DNA of 64,000 bases from JBCCQH01 sp039024435 (GTDB lineage: Bacteria; Bacteroidota; Bacteroidia; J057; JADKCL01). The stretch spans positions 1-64,000 of the forward strand of contig JBCCQH010000020.1 of the NCBI GenBank assembly GCA_039024435.1, written 5' to 3'. A program made the position numbers and the translations under genes. Under the pieces are notes generated by a model. That model worked only from the letters and a program-made list of their open reading frames with translations, searched no databases and was not told where the DNA came from. This document shows positions 49,209 to 57,800 of the stretch, in pieces (within the stretch, counting starts at the first letter, position 1; the number at the start of each line of letters is the position of its first letter).

Positions 49209-50939
49209 GTGGCAGAATTTGTAGTATCAGCACGAAAATACCGCCCCCGCATATTCAGTGAGGTTGTGGGGCAGCAGCATGTTACCAACACCCTGAAAAA
49301 TGCGATCAGGATGAACCAATTGGCGCATGCCTTTTTGTTTTCTGGCCCCCGGGGGGTCGGAAAAACCACCTGTGCGCGCATTCTCGCCAAGGCCATCAAC
49401 TGCAACGACCTTTCGGAAGCGGGTGAACCTTGTAACGATTGCGATTCCTGCAAATCCTTCAACGACGGACGCAGCCTCAATATCCACGAACTTGACGCCG
49501 CTTCTAATAACAGCGTAGAAGACATCCGCAATATCATCGACCAGGTCCGCTATGTCCCTACCACCGGCAAGAAGAGCGTCTTCATCATCGATGAGGTCCA
49601 CATGCTCTCCCAAGCGGCTTTCAATGCCTTCCTGAAAACGCTGGAAGAACCTCCCCCCCACGCCATTTTTATCCTGGCCACCACGGAAAAGCACAAATTA
49701 TTGCCGACGATCCTAAGTCGGGTGCAGAAGTTTGATTTTCGCCGGATCAAAGTGGACAAGGTGGCCGAACACCTCACCGCAATCTGTGAGCAGGAGGCGA
49801 TCCAGTACGAGATCGATGCCCTTCAGCTCATTGGCCTCAAAGCCGATGGTGCCTTGCGCGATGCCCTGAGCATATTTGACCAAATTGTCAGCTTCAGCAA
49901 CCGCAATGTCACCTACCCCATTGTCGTCGAAAACCTGAACGTCCTCGACTACGACTACTTCTTCCGGGCGGTAGATAAAATCTTGGAGAAGGACCACGAG
50001 GGTTTGTTGCTCATGCTGAACGAGATCATCGACCTGGGTTTCGAAGCCAAGGATTTCCTCACCGGCTTAGTGGAGCACTTCCGCAACTTGCTTGTCGCCC
50101 GCACGCCCAAGACACTGAACCTGCTGGAAACCAGCAGCAAAGTCAAAAAGCAGTACCAGGAGCAAGTCGCCGCCATTTCCCCCAATTTACTCCTCAATGC
50201 CTTTAACCTCGCCTCCGAATCGGAAGTGCGGATTCGGGGAGCTTCCAATCCCCGCCTCGTGGTCGAACTGGCCCTGCTCAAACTCGCTTTCCTGCAAAAC
50301 GCCATCGAGCTTGCGGTAGAAGGAGAAAAAAAAAAGTTAGCGCAGGCTAAAAACGAAAAAATTGCCACCTCGCCCAGCGTTTCGGCGGCGGTTCCCGAGC
50401 CGAAAGATGAGGGCCAAATCGAGTTTACCTTCAATAAAAAAGAACGGACGGTGATCAAGGGTGCCTTCAAAATGCCCAAAAATCTGGATGACCTGGACAC
50501 GGCCGTCCGCAGAAAGCAGGCTGAGCAAGCCGATGAGGAGCAAGAATTCATCGATTATGATCCCAGTGTCCACATTGATCCCGATGAATTCAAGACTGCC
50601 CTGGAAAAGTTACTCGATCACCTGAGCCAAAACAACAACTTGCGGATTGCTTCGATTCTGCGGCGGGATGCCTGGTCGCTCGACCACAACCGATGGGTGC
50701 AGACGGTCACCAGCGAAATCGTGCGGCGGCAACTGAGGGAGGAGCGCGATCTGATCCTCTTCATGCGCGAGCAGGTCGGGGTTCCCAACTTGATATTGGA
50801 GGTGCAGGTGGACGAGCAGTACACCAGCGAGGACGTACACGTGCCGCTCACCAACCAGCAAAAGCTCGAAATCATGATCGACAAAAACCCCGATCTTCAG
50901 GATTTTATGCGGCGATTCGACTTGTTTATGAACTATTGA
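49209..50939 (+). CDS. dnaX: DNA polymerase III subunits gamma/tau
   Basis: 576 residues, GTG start fixed by the conserved opening FVVSARKYRPRIFSEVVGQQ. The AAA+ clamp-loader domain has Walker A GPRGVGKTT, a four-Cys zinc module (CNDLSEAGEPCNDCDSCKSF), Walker B FIIDEVHMLS, sensor 1 LATTEKHKLLPTILSRVQKF, and the following lid and collar (domain III). From about residue 370 a charged linker and the tau-specific C-terminus follow. The linker begins with an A10 run (GAA AAA AAA AAG) that could support frameshifting to a ~380-residue gamma form; see the separate entry. Loads the beta clamp; tau also contacts polymerase and helicase. Confidence 0.96.
   Translation: MAEFVVSARKYRPRIFSEVVGQQHVTNTLKNAIRMNQLAHAFLFSGPRGVGKTTCARILAKAINCNDLSEAGEPCNDCDSCKSFNDGRSLNIHELDAASNNSVEDIRNIIDQVRYVPTTGKKSVFIIDEVHMLSQAAFNAFLKTLEEPPPHAIFILATTEKHKLLPTILSRVQKFDFRRIKVDKVAEHLTAICEQEAIQYEIDALQLIGLKADGALRDALSIFDQIVSFSNRNVTYPIVVENLNVLDYDYFFRAVDKILEKDHEGLLLMLNEIIDLGFEAKDFLTGLVEHFRNLLVARTPKTLNLLETSSKVKKQYQEQVAAISPNLLLNAFNLASESEVRIRGASNPRLVVELALLKLAFLQNAIELAVEGEKKKLAQAKNEKIATSPSVSAAVPEPKDEGQIEFTFNKKERTVIKGAFKMPKNLDDLDTAVRRKQAEQADEEQEFIDYDPSVHIDPDEFKTALEKLLDHLSQNNNLRIASILRRDAWSLDHNRWVQTVTSEIVRRQLREERDLILFMREQVGVPNLILEVQVDEQYTSEDVHVPLTNQQKLEIMIDKNPDLQDFMRRFDLFMNY
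50318..50350 (+). promoter_or_regulatory. Candidate programmed frameshift/slippage site in dnaX
   Basis: AGAAGGAG (SD-like, 50318-50325) is followed by ten A and a G (50326-50336). The last seven bases form A AAA AAG in the zero frame, the same slippery heptamer as in E. coli dnaX. TTAGC-GCAG-GCTAA (50337-50350) can form a hairpin directly after. A -1 shift reads V-S-A-G then TAA (50348-50350); a +1 shift hits TAG at 50338-50340. Either event truncates the protein at about residue 376-380, just after the clamp-loader domains. Confidence 0.7.
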
Positions 50940-50962
50940 AAAAAGGGTGCCCGATGTTCATT

Positions 50963-51331
50963 TCAGGTCGTCGCGGGCTTCAGATCCGAACCCGGAAAGG
51001 AAGCAATCGCTTCCGGCAACGAAGGCGCAATTTCAAAAATGGTATCGACTTTGGTGATGCTGAATACCCGGCGGAGGAGAGCATTCAAACCGGTGATCAC
51101 CATGCGCCCGCCGATGTTGTGGATGGAGCGGTGCAGGCGCAACAGTTCGCTGATGCCGTAGGAGTCGCACTCGGCCACTTCGGAAAATTCCAGAACCAAC
51201 TGCCGGTCGCCTTTCTCCACGATGATGTGCTGGACGGCCCGCCACAACTTGTCCTGGGTCATGAGCGTCAGTTTACCGTTCAAGGTGAGGACGCGGGGCG
51301 TATTTCGTTCGCTTTGTTTGATCTCGATCAC
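50963..51331 (-). CDS. STAS-domain protein (anti-sigma factor antagonist-like)
   Basis: 122 residues from a GTG start (MIEIKQSERNTPRVLTLNGK). The STAS fold is clear: RVLTLNGKLTLMTQDKLWRA, RQLVLEFSEVAECDSYGISE (the DS motif that is phosphorylated in SpoIIAA-type proteins) and IGGRMVITGLNALLRRVFSI. It would bind an anti-sigma factor or kinase in a partner-switching pathway; no such partner is adjacent. A TTG at 51382 would extend the frame but lies against the terminator of the upstream gene, so the GTG start is preferred. Confidence 0.85.
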   Translation of the reverse strand: MIEIKQSERNTPRVLTLNGKLTLMTQDKLWRAVQHIIVEKGDRQLVLEFSEVAECDSYGISELLRLHRSIHNIGGRMVITGLNALLRRVFSITKVDTIFEIAPSLPEAIASFPGSDLKPATT

Positions 51332-51381
51332 AACTCGATATAGGTATTTTCGTAGATTAATCCAAATGCTGCATCGCGCCA

Positions 51382-51424
51382 AAAATACTACGCGCAGGAC
51401 TGGGAATTCCCGACCCTGCGCGTA
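51382..51424 (-). terminator. Terminator after the 360-residue gene
   Basis: TACGCGCAGG (51389-51398) pairs with CCTGCGCGTA (51415-51424) around an inner GGGAATTCCC, followed on the minus strand by GTATTTTTGG. It lies 21 bases past the stop at 51446. Confidence 0.75.
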
Positions 51425-51445
51425 CGATTGTTTTGAGAAAAGGGG

Positions 51446-52528
51446 TTATTCTTGCTCTTCGGCCGCCTCGGTGGCGGCTTCCGCGGTTGCCGCAACTGCG
51501 TCTTCTGAATCGGTTTCAGTTTCCGTCGCTTCGGTATCTTCTGCTTCATCCTCACGGAGCGGGGCGTAAATCGCCTCGCGAATGCCTTCCATGATGATTT
51601 CCTGCGTGTCTTCCGGAGCCTCTTGCTCCAACCATTCTTGCAACACGTCCAGTCCCCCTTCGATGTCTTCCTCTAATTGATCCACCAAGGTCGCGTAGCG
51701 GTCCATGGGCAGCGGATACTCGCGCTCCCGCATGATGTAGACATTTTTCAGGACGATGGTATCCCCTTCACGGAAAGCGCCGGAGCTGGGATCGTGGCCA
51801 TTCCAGGTACTCAGCACCTCATCGTTGGCAAGCTGCCACCAGGTCATCCATTGGCTGGAATCGACGCCCCGGCCATAATTGAGCAGGCGGCGTGTTCCTT
51901 GGATGATGGCAATTCCGCCGGCGATCTCGTAGTTCGGGCGCATCTTGGCCGCAATTCCCGGATCGGTATCGAGGGGCAATTGACCGGCGAGTTTGCGGAA
52001 GATGGCTTCTTTTTCCTCCAAAGGAGAAATGCCATTGTAATCGGCAATTTTTGCGAGGATAGTACCCGCTTGAATCGGCTTCATCGCATAGAAGAAACGA
52101 AAATAGTGCCACCGGCGGTGCAAATGTTCCCAGGGGTACTCGTAATCCAGCAAGCCCGGCTCGGCGTGAACGCGCAAACGCAAGCGGTCAAGATTGACCA
52201 TGCCGTATTTCAGAGGTCGCCCGATGTCGCCCATATGGGCCCGCCGTCGCATGTCGCGGTTAAATTCTCCCCCCACGGTCTGATGATCCCAACCGGCGGC
52301 AATCGCGGCCAAAATCTCGTGGCGGACGTAGCCCGGCGTAACCCCTTTGGGACCTTCGGGTGAGTACTGCGGATCGTCAAGGAGTTTGAGCGTTTGACCT
52401 TTCTCTTCGCCCAGCACGGCATAAACAATCAACTGAGTGGCACGTGCGGCGGAAGACCATGTGGCTAACCATCTGTATTCCTGCCCATTGACCCGAATCC
52501 GACGTGTCCTTTTCTTAGGTGTTCCCAT
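51446..52528 (-). CDS. Protein of unknown function with acidic C-terminal tail
   Basis: 360 residues, no signal peptide. The basic N-terminus (MGTPKKRTRRIRVNGQEYRW) is followed by a mixed alpha/beta body containing QTVGGEFNRDMRRRAHMGDI, LLDYEYPWEHLHRRWHYFRF, MRPNYEIAGGIAIIQGTRRL and NDEVLSTWNGHDP. The last ~50 residues are almost all Glu, Asp, Thr and Ala. Basic head plus acidic tail could suit nucleic-acid or protein binding, but no known domain is recognised. A 7-bp hairpin (CCAGACC/GGTCTGG, 52553-52574) lies in front of the start. Confidence 0.75.
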   Translation of the reverse strand: MGTPKKRTRRIRVNGQEYRWLATWSSAARATQLIVYAVLGEEKGQTLKLLDDPQYSPEGPKGVTPGYVRHEILAAIAAGWDHQTVGGEFNRDMRRRAHMGDIGRPLKYGMVNLDRLRLRVHAEPGLLDYEYPWEHLHRRWHYFRFFYAMKPIQAGTILAKIADYNGISPLEEKEAIFRKLAGQLPLDTDPGIAAKMRPNYEIAGGIAIIQGTRRLLNYGRGVDSSQWMTWWQLANDEVLSTWNGHDPSSGAFREGDTIVLKNVYIMREREYPLPMDRYATLVDQLEEDIEGGLDVLQEWLEQEAPEDTQEIIMEGIREAIYAPLREDEAEDTEATETETDSEDAVAATAEAATEAAEEQE

Positions 52529-52923
52529 CGCGATACAAATATTCTTTATAAACCAGACCCGCTAGGAGGTCTGGGAGGTTCGCATTTTGTATGTCGGCAA
52601 TATTATTCAATAATTGATGAATCACCTAGTACGGGAACCCTTTTTCGCAAGGAAATCCAACATTTAGTCAAAAATTAGGCTTCGGTTTGGCATTCCCCGC
52701 CCGAAAAGCCGAACGATGCACCTCAGCCCCGCCATTTCATCGCGATTATTCCCCAAAATAGGCCTCAGAGCCGTTTCGGCGGAGCAGCGCATCGGGTGGC
52801 GGGGCCTCCGCATTGATTTGCGCAACCAGACTTAACCATCCGACGGTATACGTTAATTGATGTTAAGATTTGAACCAGGCTGGATTTCATTGAGTTAGCC
52901 CTTTGAATCCAAACACCAAGCAC
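52529..52923. other. Divergent intergenic region
   Basis: About 395 bases between the unknown 360-residue gene (minus) and the CIA30-like gene (plus). Contains the small hairpin at 52553-52574 and an AT-rich stretch near 52840-52880 that likely holds the promoter of the plus-strand gene; no exact TAnnTTTG box is seen there. No gene. Confidence 0.5.
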
Positions 52924-53466
52924 ATGAAAATTTCAACCATTGTCGTAGTCCTTGCTCTGGGACTGTTTGCTCCCAAAAATGCTCAATTTGACTTCGGAAA
53001 AGAAAAATCCAATGACTGGAACACCGTCGTTGACGGCGTAATGGGCGGCCAATCCACCGCCGAAATCGCCTATCAAGCAAATGCTTTGCAATTCAGCGGA
53101 GACATTTCCCTTGCCAACTACGGGGGATTTTCATCGATCCGCAGCCCCTGGACGGAAATGGACCTGTCGCAAGCTAAGGAAGCCGTCATCCGCCTCAAAG
53201 GCGATGGCCGCACCTACGGGTTGATGCTGGAGACTGCCCAGGCGTTTTTCCTCCCGTACTTCAAAACCGAATTCAGCACTAAGAAGGGAGAATGGATGGA
53301 AGTCCGCATTCCCCTCCAAGGCATGCCCGCCTGTTCCATGGGTGAGATGACGGGAGAAACCGCAACCGCGGAGAAACTCAAGGCGATCAAGCGAGTGGGC
53401 CTGATTTTGAGTGACAAAAAAGAAGGGCCGTTTGTCCTCGACATCGACTATCTCCGCTTCGAGTAA
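52924..53466 (+). CDS. Exported CIA30-family protein
   Basis: 180 residues from MKISTIVVVLALGLF (signal-peptide-like, ~20 residues). The rest is a jelly-roll of the CIA30 (complex I intermediate-associated protein 30) family: DWNTVVDGVMGGQSTAEI, LQFSGDISLANYGGFSSIRS, DGRTYGLMLETAQAFFLPYF, EWMEVRIPLQGM and AIKRVGLILSDKKEGPFVLD. The name comes from mitochondrial complex I assembly; bacterial members are of unknown role and this one appears exported, so a direct assembly role is unlikely. Stands alone. Confidence 0.85.
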   Translation: MKISTIVVVLALGLFAPKNAQFDFGKEKSNDWNTVVDGVMGGQSTAEIAYQANALQFSGDISLANYGGFSSIRSPWTEMDLSQAKEAVIRLKGDGRTYGLMLETAQAFFLPYFKTEFSTKKGEWMEVRIPLQGMPACSMGEMTGETATAEKLKAIKRVGLILSDKKEGPFVLDIDYLRFE

Positions 53467-53983
53467 GTGGGGGCTCCCCCCCAACCAGTGTGTTCACTTT
53501 CAACGTCCTGGGCAACCGCGGTGCATTGCCGCTCGGTGGTCGAGGGCGTTTGATTTTGTGGTCTCCCGTGCGCGATTTTCCCGGTGGATTGGATGAGGGA
53601 ATCTCGATTTGGCCTGCGGACAACCTTGCGCCCTCGCTCGAGGACGCGTAGGCTAGGTTTCCCTTTTCATTCCGAAGCCCATTGGAATGCATGCTCCGGC
53701 AAATTTCTTTGGTTGGCTATTGCTCGCAAACCGACTTCCGGCCCAAAATCAAGGGGAAGATAGAGATAGGTGCAAGTCATTGCCCGGCACGCCGACAACG
53801 CAATACTTTCCGGCCGGGCTGAGATGGTATTGGTTGCCAAACGGGGAGGGCAATTGCACAGTAGACGGGGAAAATAATATTCTTATTTTTCCTTCGTATC
53901 CTAGTTTACATGCTCTGATTATTGTTATTTTATATGATAGTGTTCAACATTGTTTTCCATGAAAACCTGACATCGCTCAAGCA
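53467..53983. other. Intergenic region upstream of the chimeric-protease operon
   Basis: 517 bases without a supported gene. Base composition falls sharply at about 53870-53965 (long A/T runs such as TTATTTTATATGATA), consistent with a promoter and upstream element for the gene at 53984, although no clean TTG/TAnnTTTG pair is visible. A 91-codon frame at 53687-53962 is not convincing. Confidence 0.5.
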
Positions 53984-54862
53984 ATGGATCAAATACAACA
54001 CTGGCGAATCATTATCATTGTAGCAACGAGCCTACAGCTCCCGGTTATGGCCTTTTCGCAAAACACGACCACATTTTTCGTTTACAATCGAAGCTTGGAG
54101 CCGATAACCAACGTCCAAGTGGACATCAATGGTGAACCGGTGGAGGTGCAGGATGGCGCCGTCACCCTTGAACGCGCGCAGGCGAGATCTTTAGAAGGAC
54201 ACCTCAGCATCTCCGCCGAAGGCTATCTTCCGGAAACATTTCCCTTGCGGGGAGGGATTGCCCCCGAGTATTTTTTGCGGCGTGCGGATGAACAATATTT
54301 GCCGGGCCGTGTCAAGTATGCCATCCAAGAATTGCCGGGCCGGTGGATCGTCTCGATTGCGACCCAGGACCAAGCGACCGGTGAACGGTTGGAATCCATA
54401 GACCGGCACGCCCAACTGGTGGCCTTGGGCCAGGAAGCTGGCTTCTCGGTGGAACTTGCTTACCCACGTCCGGTGAGCTTCGAGCATGCCGGTGGCCCTC
54501 CACGCTACTTTCTTATTGCGTGGCAGGCGGGCATACCTGCCCACGAACCATTGAACCAGCCCTGGATCGACTTTGCCGGTCCCGCCTTCTACCATCGGAC
54601 AGCGACTGGTCCCCCTTCCTCTCTCCTTCCTTCGGTCATGGTCCACTGGAATGGCCCGGTACAGGAGGAAGACATTGAAAACGCACTCTCCGACTTACCA
54701 TATACCGAATACAACTACCACGAGTTTGACCGCAGTGCCTCCTCGGAGGTGAGGTTAAACGCTGACGTGCGGGATCTTGAAGCGATTTCCGCAATTCTGA
54801 CAACCTTGAATAAAAACAAAACAGTGCTCTGGGCCGACCCGATCATCTGGTCGCCGGAATAA
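53984..54862 (+). CDS. Exported protein with a protease-propeptide-like C-terminal domain
   Basis: 292 residues, signal peptide to about MAFSQ (~26), then a carboxypeptidase-regulatory-like beta module (TTFFVYNRSLEPITNVQVDI, LEGHLSISAEGYLPETFPLR) and two alpha/beta segments. The last ~75 residues (SVMVHWNGPVQEEDIENALS, YNYHEFDRSASSEVRLNADV, DLEAISAILTTLNKNKTVLW) follow the same pattern as residues ~198-272 of the giant protease encoded 19 bases downstream (RIFITLRKPSDFAQLKTYLK, AALEYVVEAIPAVHF), that is, a subtilisin-propeptide-like fold. It may be a detached propeptide, chaperone or inhibitor of that protease; this is inference. Confidence 0.7.
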   Translation: MDQIQHWRIIIIVATSLQLPVMAFSQNTTTFFVYNRSLEPITNVQVDINGEPVEVQDGAVTLERAQARSLEGHLSISAEGYLPETFPLRGGIAPEYFLRRADEQYLPGRVKYAIQELPGRWIVSIATQDQATGERLESIDRHAQLVALGQEAGFSVELAYPRPVSFEHAGGPPRYFLIAWQAGIPAHEPLNQPWIDFAGPAFYHRTATGPPSSLLPSVMVHWNGPVQEEDIENALSDLPYTEYNYHEFDRSASSEVRLNADVRDLEAISAILTTLNKNKTVLWADPIIWSPE

Positions 54863-54881
54863 CCACCAAAGAAGATTTTCC

Positions 54882-57800
54882 ATGCAGCCAAATCCTGTAT
54901 TCCATGTTCACGTCATGGGGTTCAATACCTCTGTGCCGTCACCCGCCGTTTTTTCTTGGAGATCGGACAAAAGCGATGCGTTCCAAGCGCTGCGTTCTGA
55001 GCCGTTTGCGGAGGGGCGCTATATGTTATTTCCCGATTTCAAACTGCCCGCTCAGGGTATCCTCCGCATTGAGGCGGGCAAACTGCGGGAGGACTGTGAG
55101 ATCGTGCTCCAGCCGTGGGGCTTGTCGCTGGAGGTGGTACTGGCCTCTGCGGATCAGGCTTCGGTGAGGCGGGGAAACCTGCGGATTCCCCTGGTGGTCC
55201 GGCCAGAAAAGATTGCGGTATTTATGGGGCCGGATGAGTCTCAGGAAAAGGCTGAACGCATTGAGAAACGGATTTCGGGTGACAAAAGGGCAGCCCTCAG
55301 AATGGCGGATCAACCGCCGGCCCTGCGCAGCCAAAGGATCGATATCGATGCAAGAGATGGAATAGAAGCGGCTGCCTTAGGTGCGGATTTGGCCGAGCAA
55401 CTCAAAGATGAAAATGTCCGGGTCATGCGCGGCGCCATTCAAACTGGACCTGACCTCTATTACTGGCCAACCGGCCGGATCTTCATTACCCTTCGGAAAC
55501 CATCTGACTTTGCCCAGTTGAAAACCTATCTGAAGGGCCAGCCCATCACAGGAATCTACCAGGAATACGTGGCCCCTCAGTTCATCGCCATCACATACGG
55601 AAATGACGATGTTGCTCAACTGATGCAGTTCATCGCATCATTGGCCGCATTGGAATATGTGGTCGAAGCTATCCCCGCAGTGCATTTTCAGGATGAAGAT
55701 GAATTGGCAGTACTGGCTCGGGACATTCTCCGCCCCGCACAATGGCACCTCAATCTGCTCAACGTGCCCGACGCCTGGGAATCGCTGCAGAACCATCGTT
55801 CTTCTCTGGTCTATGGTGATCCGGACATGGTAATCGCAATTCTGGATCGTGGGATTGAAACCGTCGGTGGCGTAGTACAGCACCCCGATCTTCTGGTCAA
55901 CATCAATGGTGGCAACATTTCCACCCTGGCTGGCAACACGAATAAAATTGCTTTCCAGTACCAATTTGACCACTCGCACGACCCGGCTACGCTGGGTAAC
56001 CTAATGGTGGCCAACAATGATAATCGTGCTCCCGCTCAAGTCCACGGAATCAACGTTACTGGTCTGCTCGGTGCAGGATCTGACAATGACATGGGCGTAA
56101 CCGGTGTCGCCCCAAATGTCCGACTGGCTTCCTACATTCGGCTGGTAACGGGCGCTGATGCCCTGATCAAAAGCCGTAATTACCGCTACATGGCGGGCTT
56201 GTGGGCAGGGTGGTCCAATGACGGTACCGACTATCACGCTACGCAGGTTTTTCCCCATTCATTCGGTACCTCTGCGAATCCGGTTCCGGGCGCAGGTGTT
56301 ATCAACATGAGCCATTCGGGTTATGGTGCGGCATTGTTGCCCGGAGCCCTCAACAATTCCTGGCTGGCGGTGACGATGTTTGCCCGCAATCGACGCGGGT
56401 CGATCATGCTGACCTCGGCTGGAAATGGCGACCGAAATACCAGAACCTCTAATCAGTGGGGCAATGAAACCAATATTTTAAAGATTGCTGCCTCTTCATT
56501 GGACCACCGCAGCCGAGAGATGCCTGCACCATACACCGACTTTTCTACGGCAGTGGACCCCCTGATCGACTTTTGTACACCGTCGGGTTCCAACATTGAG
56601 TTCGTCCCGCTCGGTGGCTTACAGATTTTCCACCAACCTCCTCAACTTTGGGGGCAGGTAACCATTGACCGGGTGGGGATGGCCAATACCCCAGGTACGA
56701 ATAGCACTACGGCTGCGATCCAGAACGCCTTGGGACCGGCCGATACCGTGCTCAATCTTTTAGGCGTCGATTTCCCCAACTTCCCGGTCGGTAAGGTGGT
56801 TGTCATTCAGGACACCAGTTCGACCACCAATGTAGTTTCGCGAACGATAACGGCGGTCAATGCCGTCGCAAACACCATCACGGTCGATGCTGGTGTCGGG
56901 TTCAATTTTGGCTTGGGAAATTCCATTGTCAGCACAGGAGCTACCGTCCAAAACGTCCTGGCTGCCGGTGCTACAAATCTTACCCTGCTGGCGGCTGACT
57001 TTCCCAATTTCCCTGTTACCACTCCGATTATTGTCCGCGATCCCGCCAACCTGGAACACACAGAGATTCGGACCGTCGCCGCAATCGCTGCGGCTCCCCC
57101 CAATACCATCACCTTGGATCACGGCCTACAGTTTGGATATGCTGCGGCTCAGATTTTTACCGGTGCCATCGACTACAACCGAGGCTTTGCCGGAACTTCT
57201 GGTGCTGCTCCCCTAGCATCCGGGGTCGCCGCCCTCGTCCTCTCCGCCAACCCCGCGCTCACCTGGATCGAAGCCCGTGACATCATGCGGAGCACCGCCA
57301 TGCCCATTGCCCTCCACTATCTGGGCCAGGGCCGCAACAAGCGCTGGGTGCAGTTTGATGGGACACCCACCGGCCAGGACCTGATCGACGCCAATGGCAT
57401 CTTCGTCCATGCCGCACCGGCACTCACCACCGGAGACGCCCTCGCAAAAGGCCAGACCGACATCAACGTCGGCGCCAACGGTGGCTTTGCTTTGCGGCAA
57501 TCCGTGCTCATCGGGGCAGAGACCCGCCTCAATGCCGCCGTGGTACTCCCAACGAGTGACATCGTGGTGGCGCGAGAAACGGAATTCGCAGAAGGTGATA
57601 CCATTTTCATCGGAAAACGGTCAGAAACGATCCTCACACGGGGATTTGCCGCTGGGGGCCCGCTGGTCGGAAAGGTGATCGTGGTCCAGAATCCAGATGG
57701 ATTCGCGGTTGGTGACAACATCGATATCGGTGGGCAGTTGGCCAATATCAGTGCCATTGCGATGATCAACTTAGGTGGATCTACCGATTATCGCGGTCAG

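Noticed and set aside
53687..53962. 91-codon plus-strand frame before the chimeric-protease operon
   Set aside because: The second half lies in an AT-rich promoter-like stretch and no domain is recognisable.
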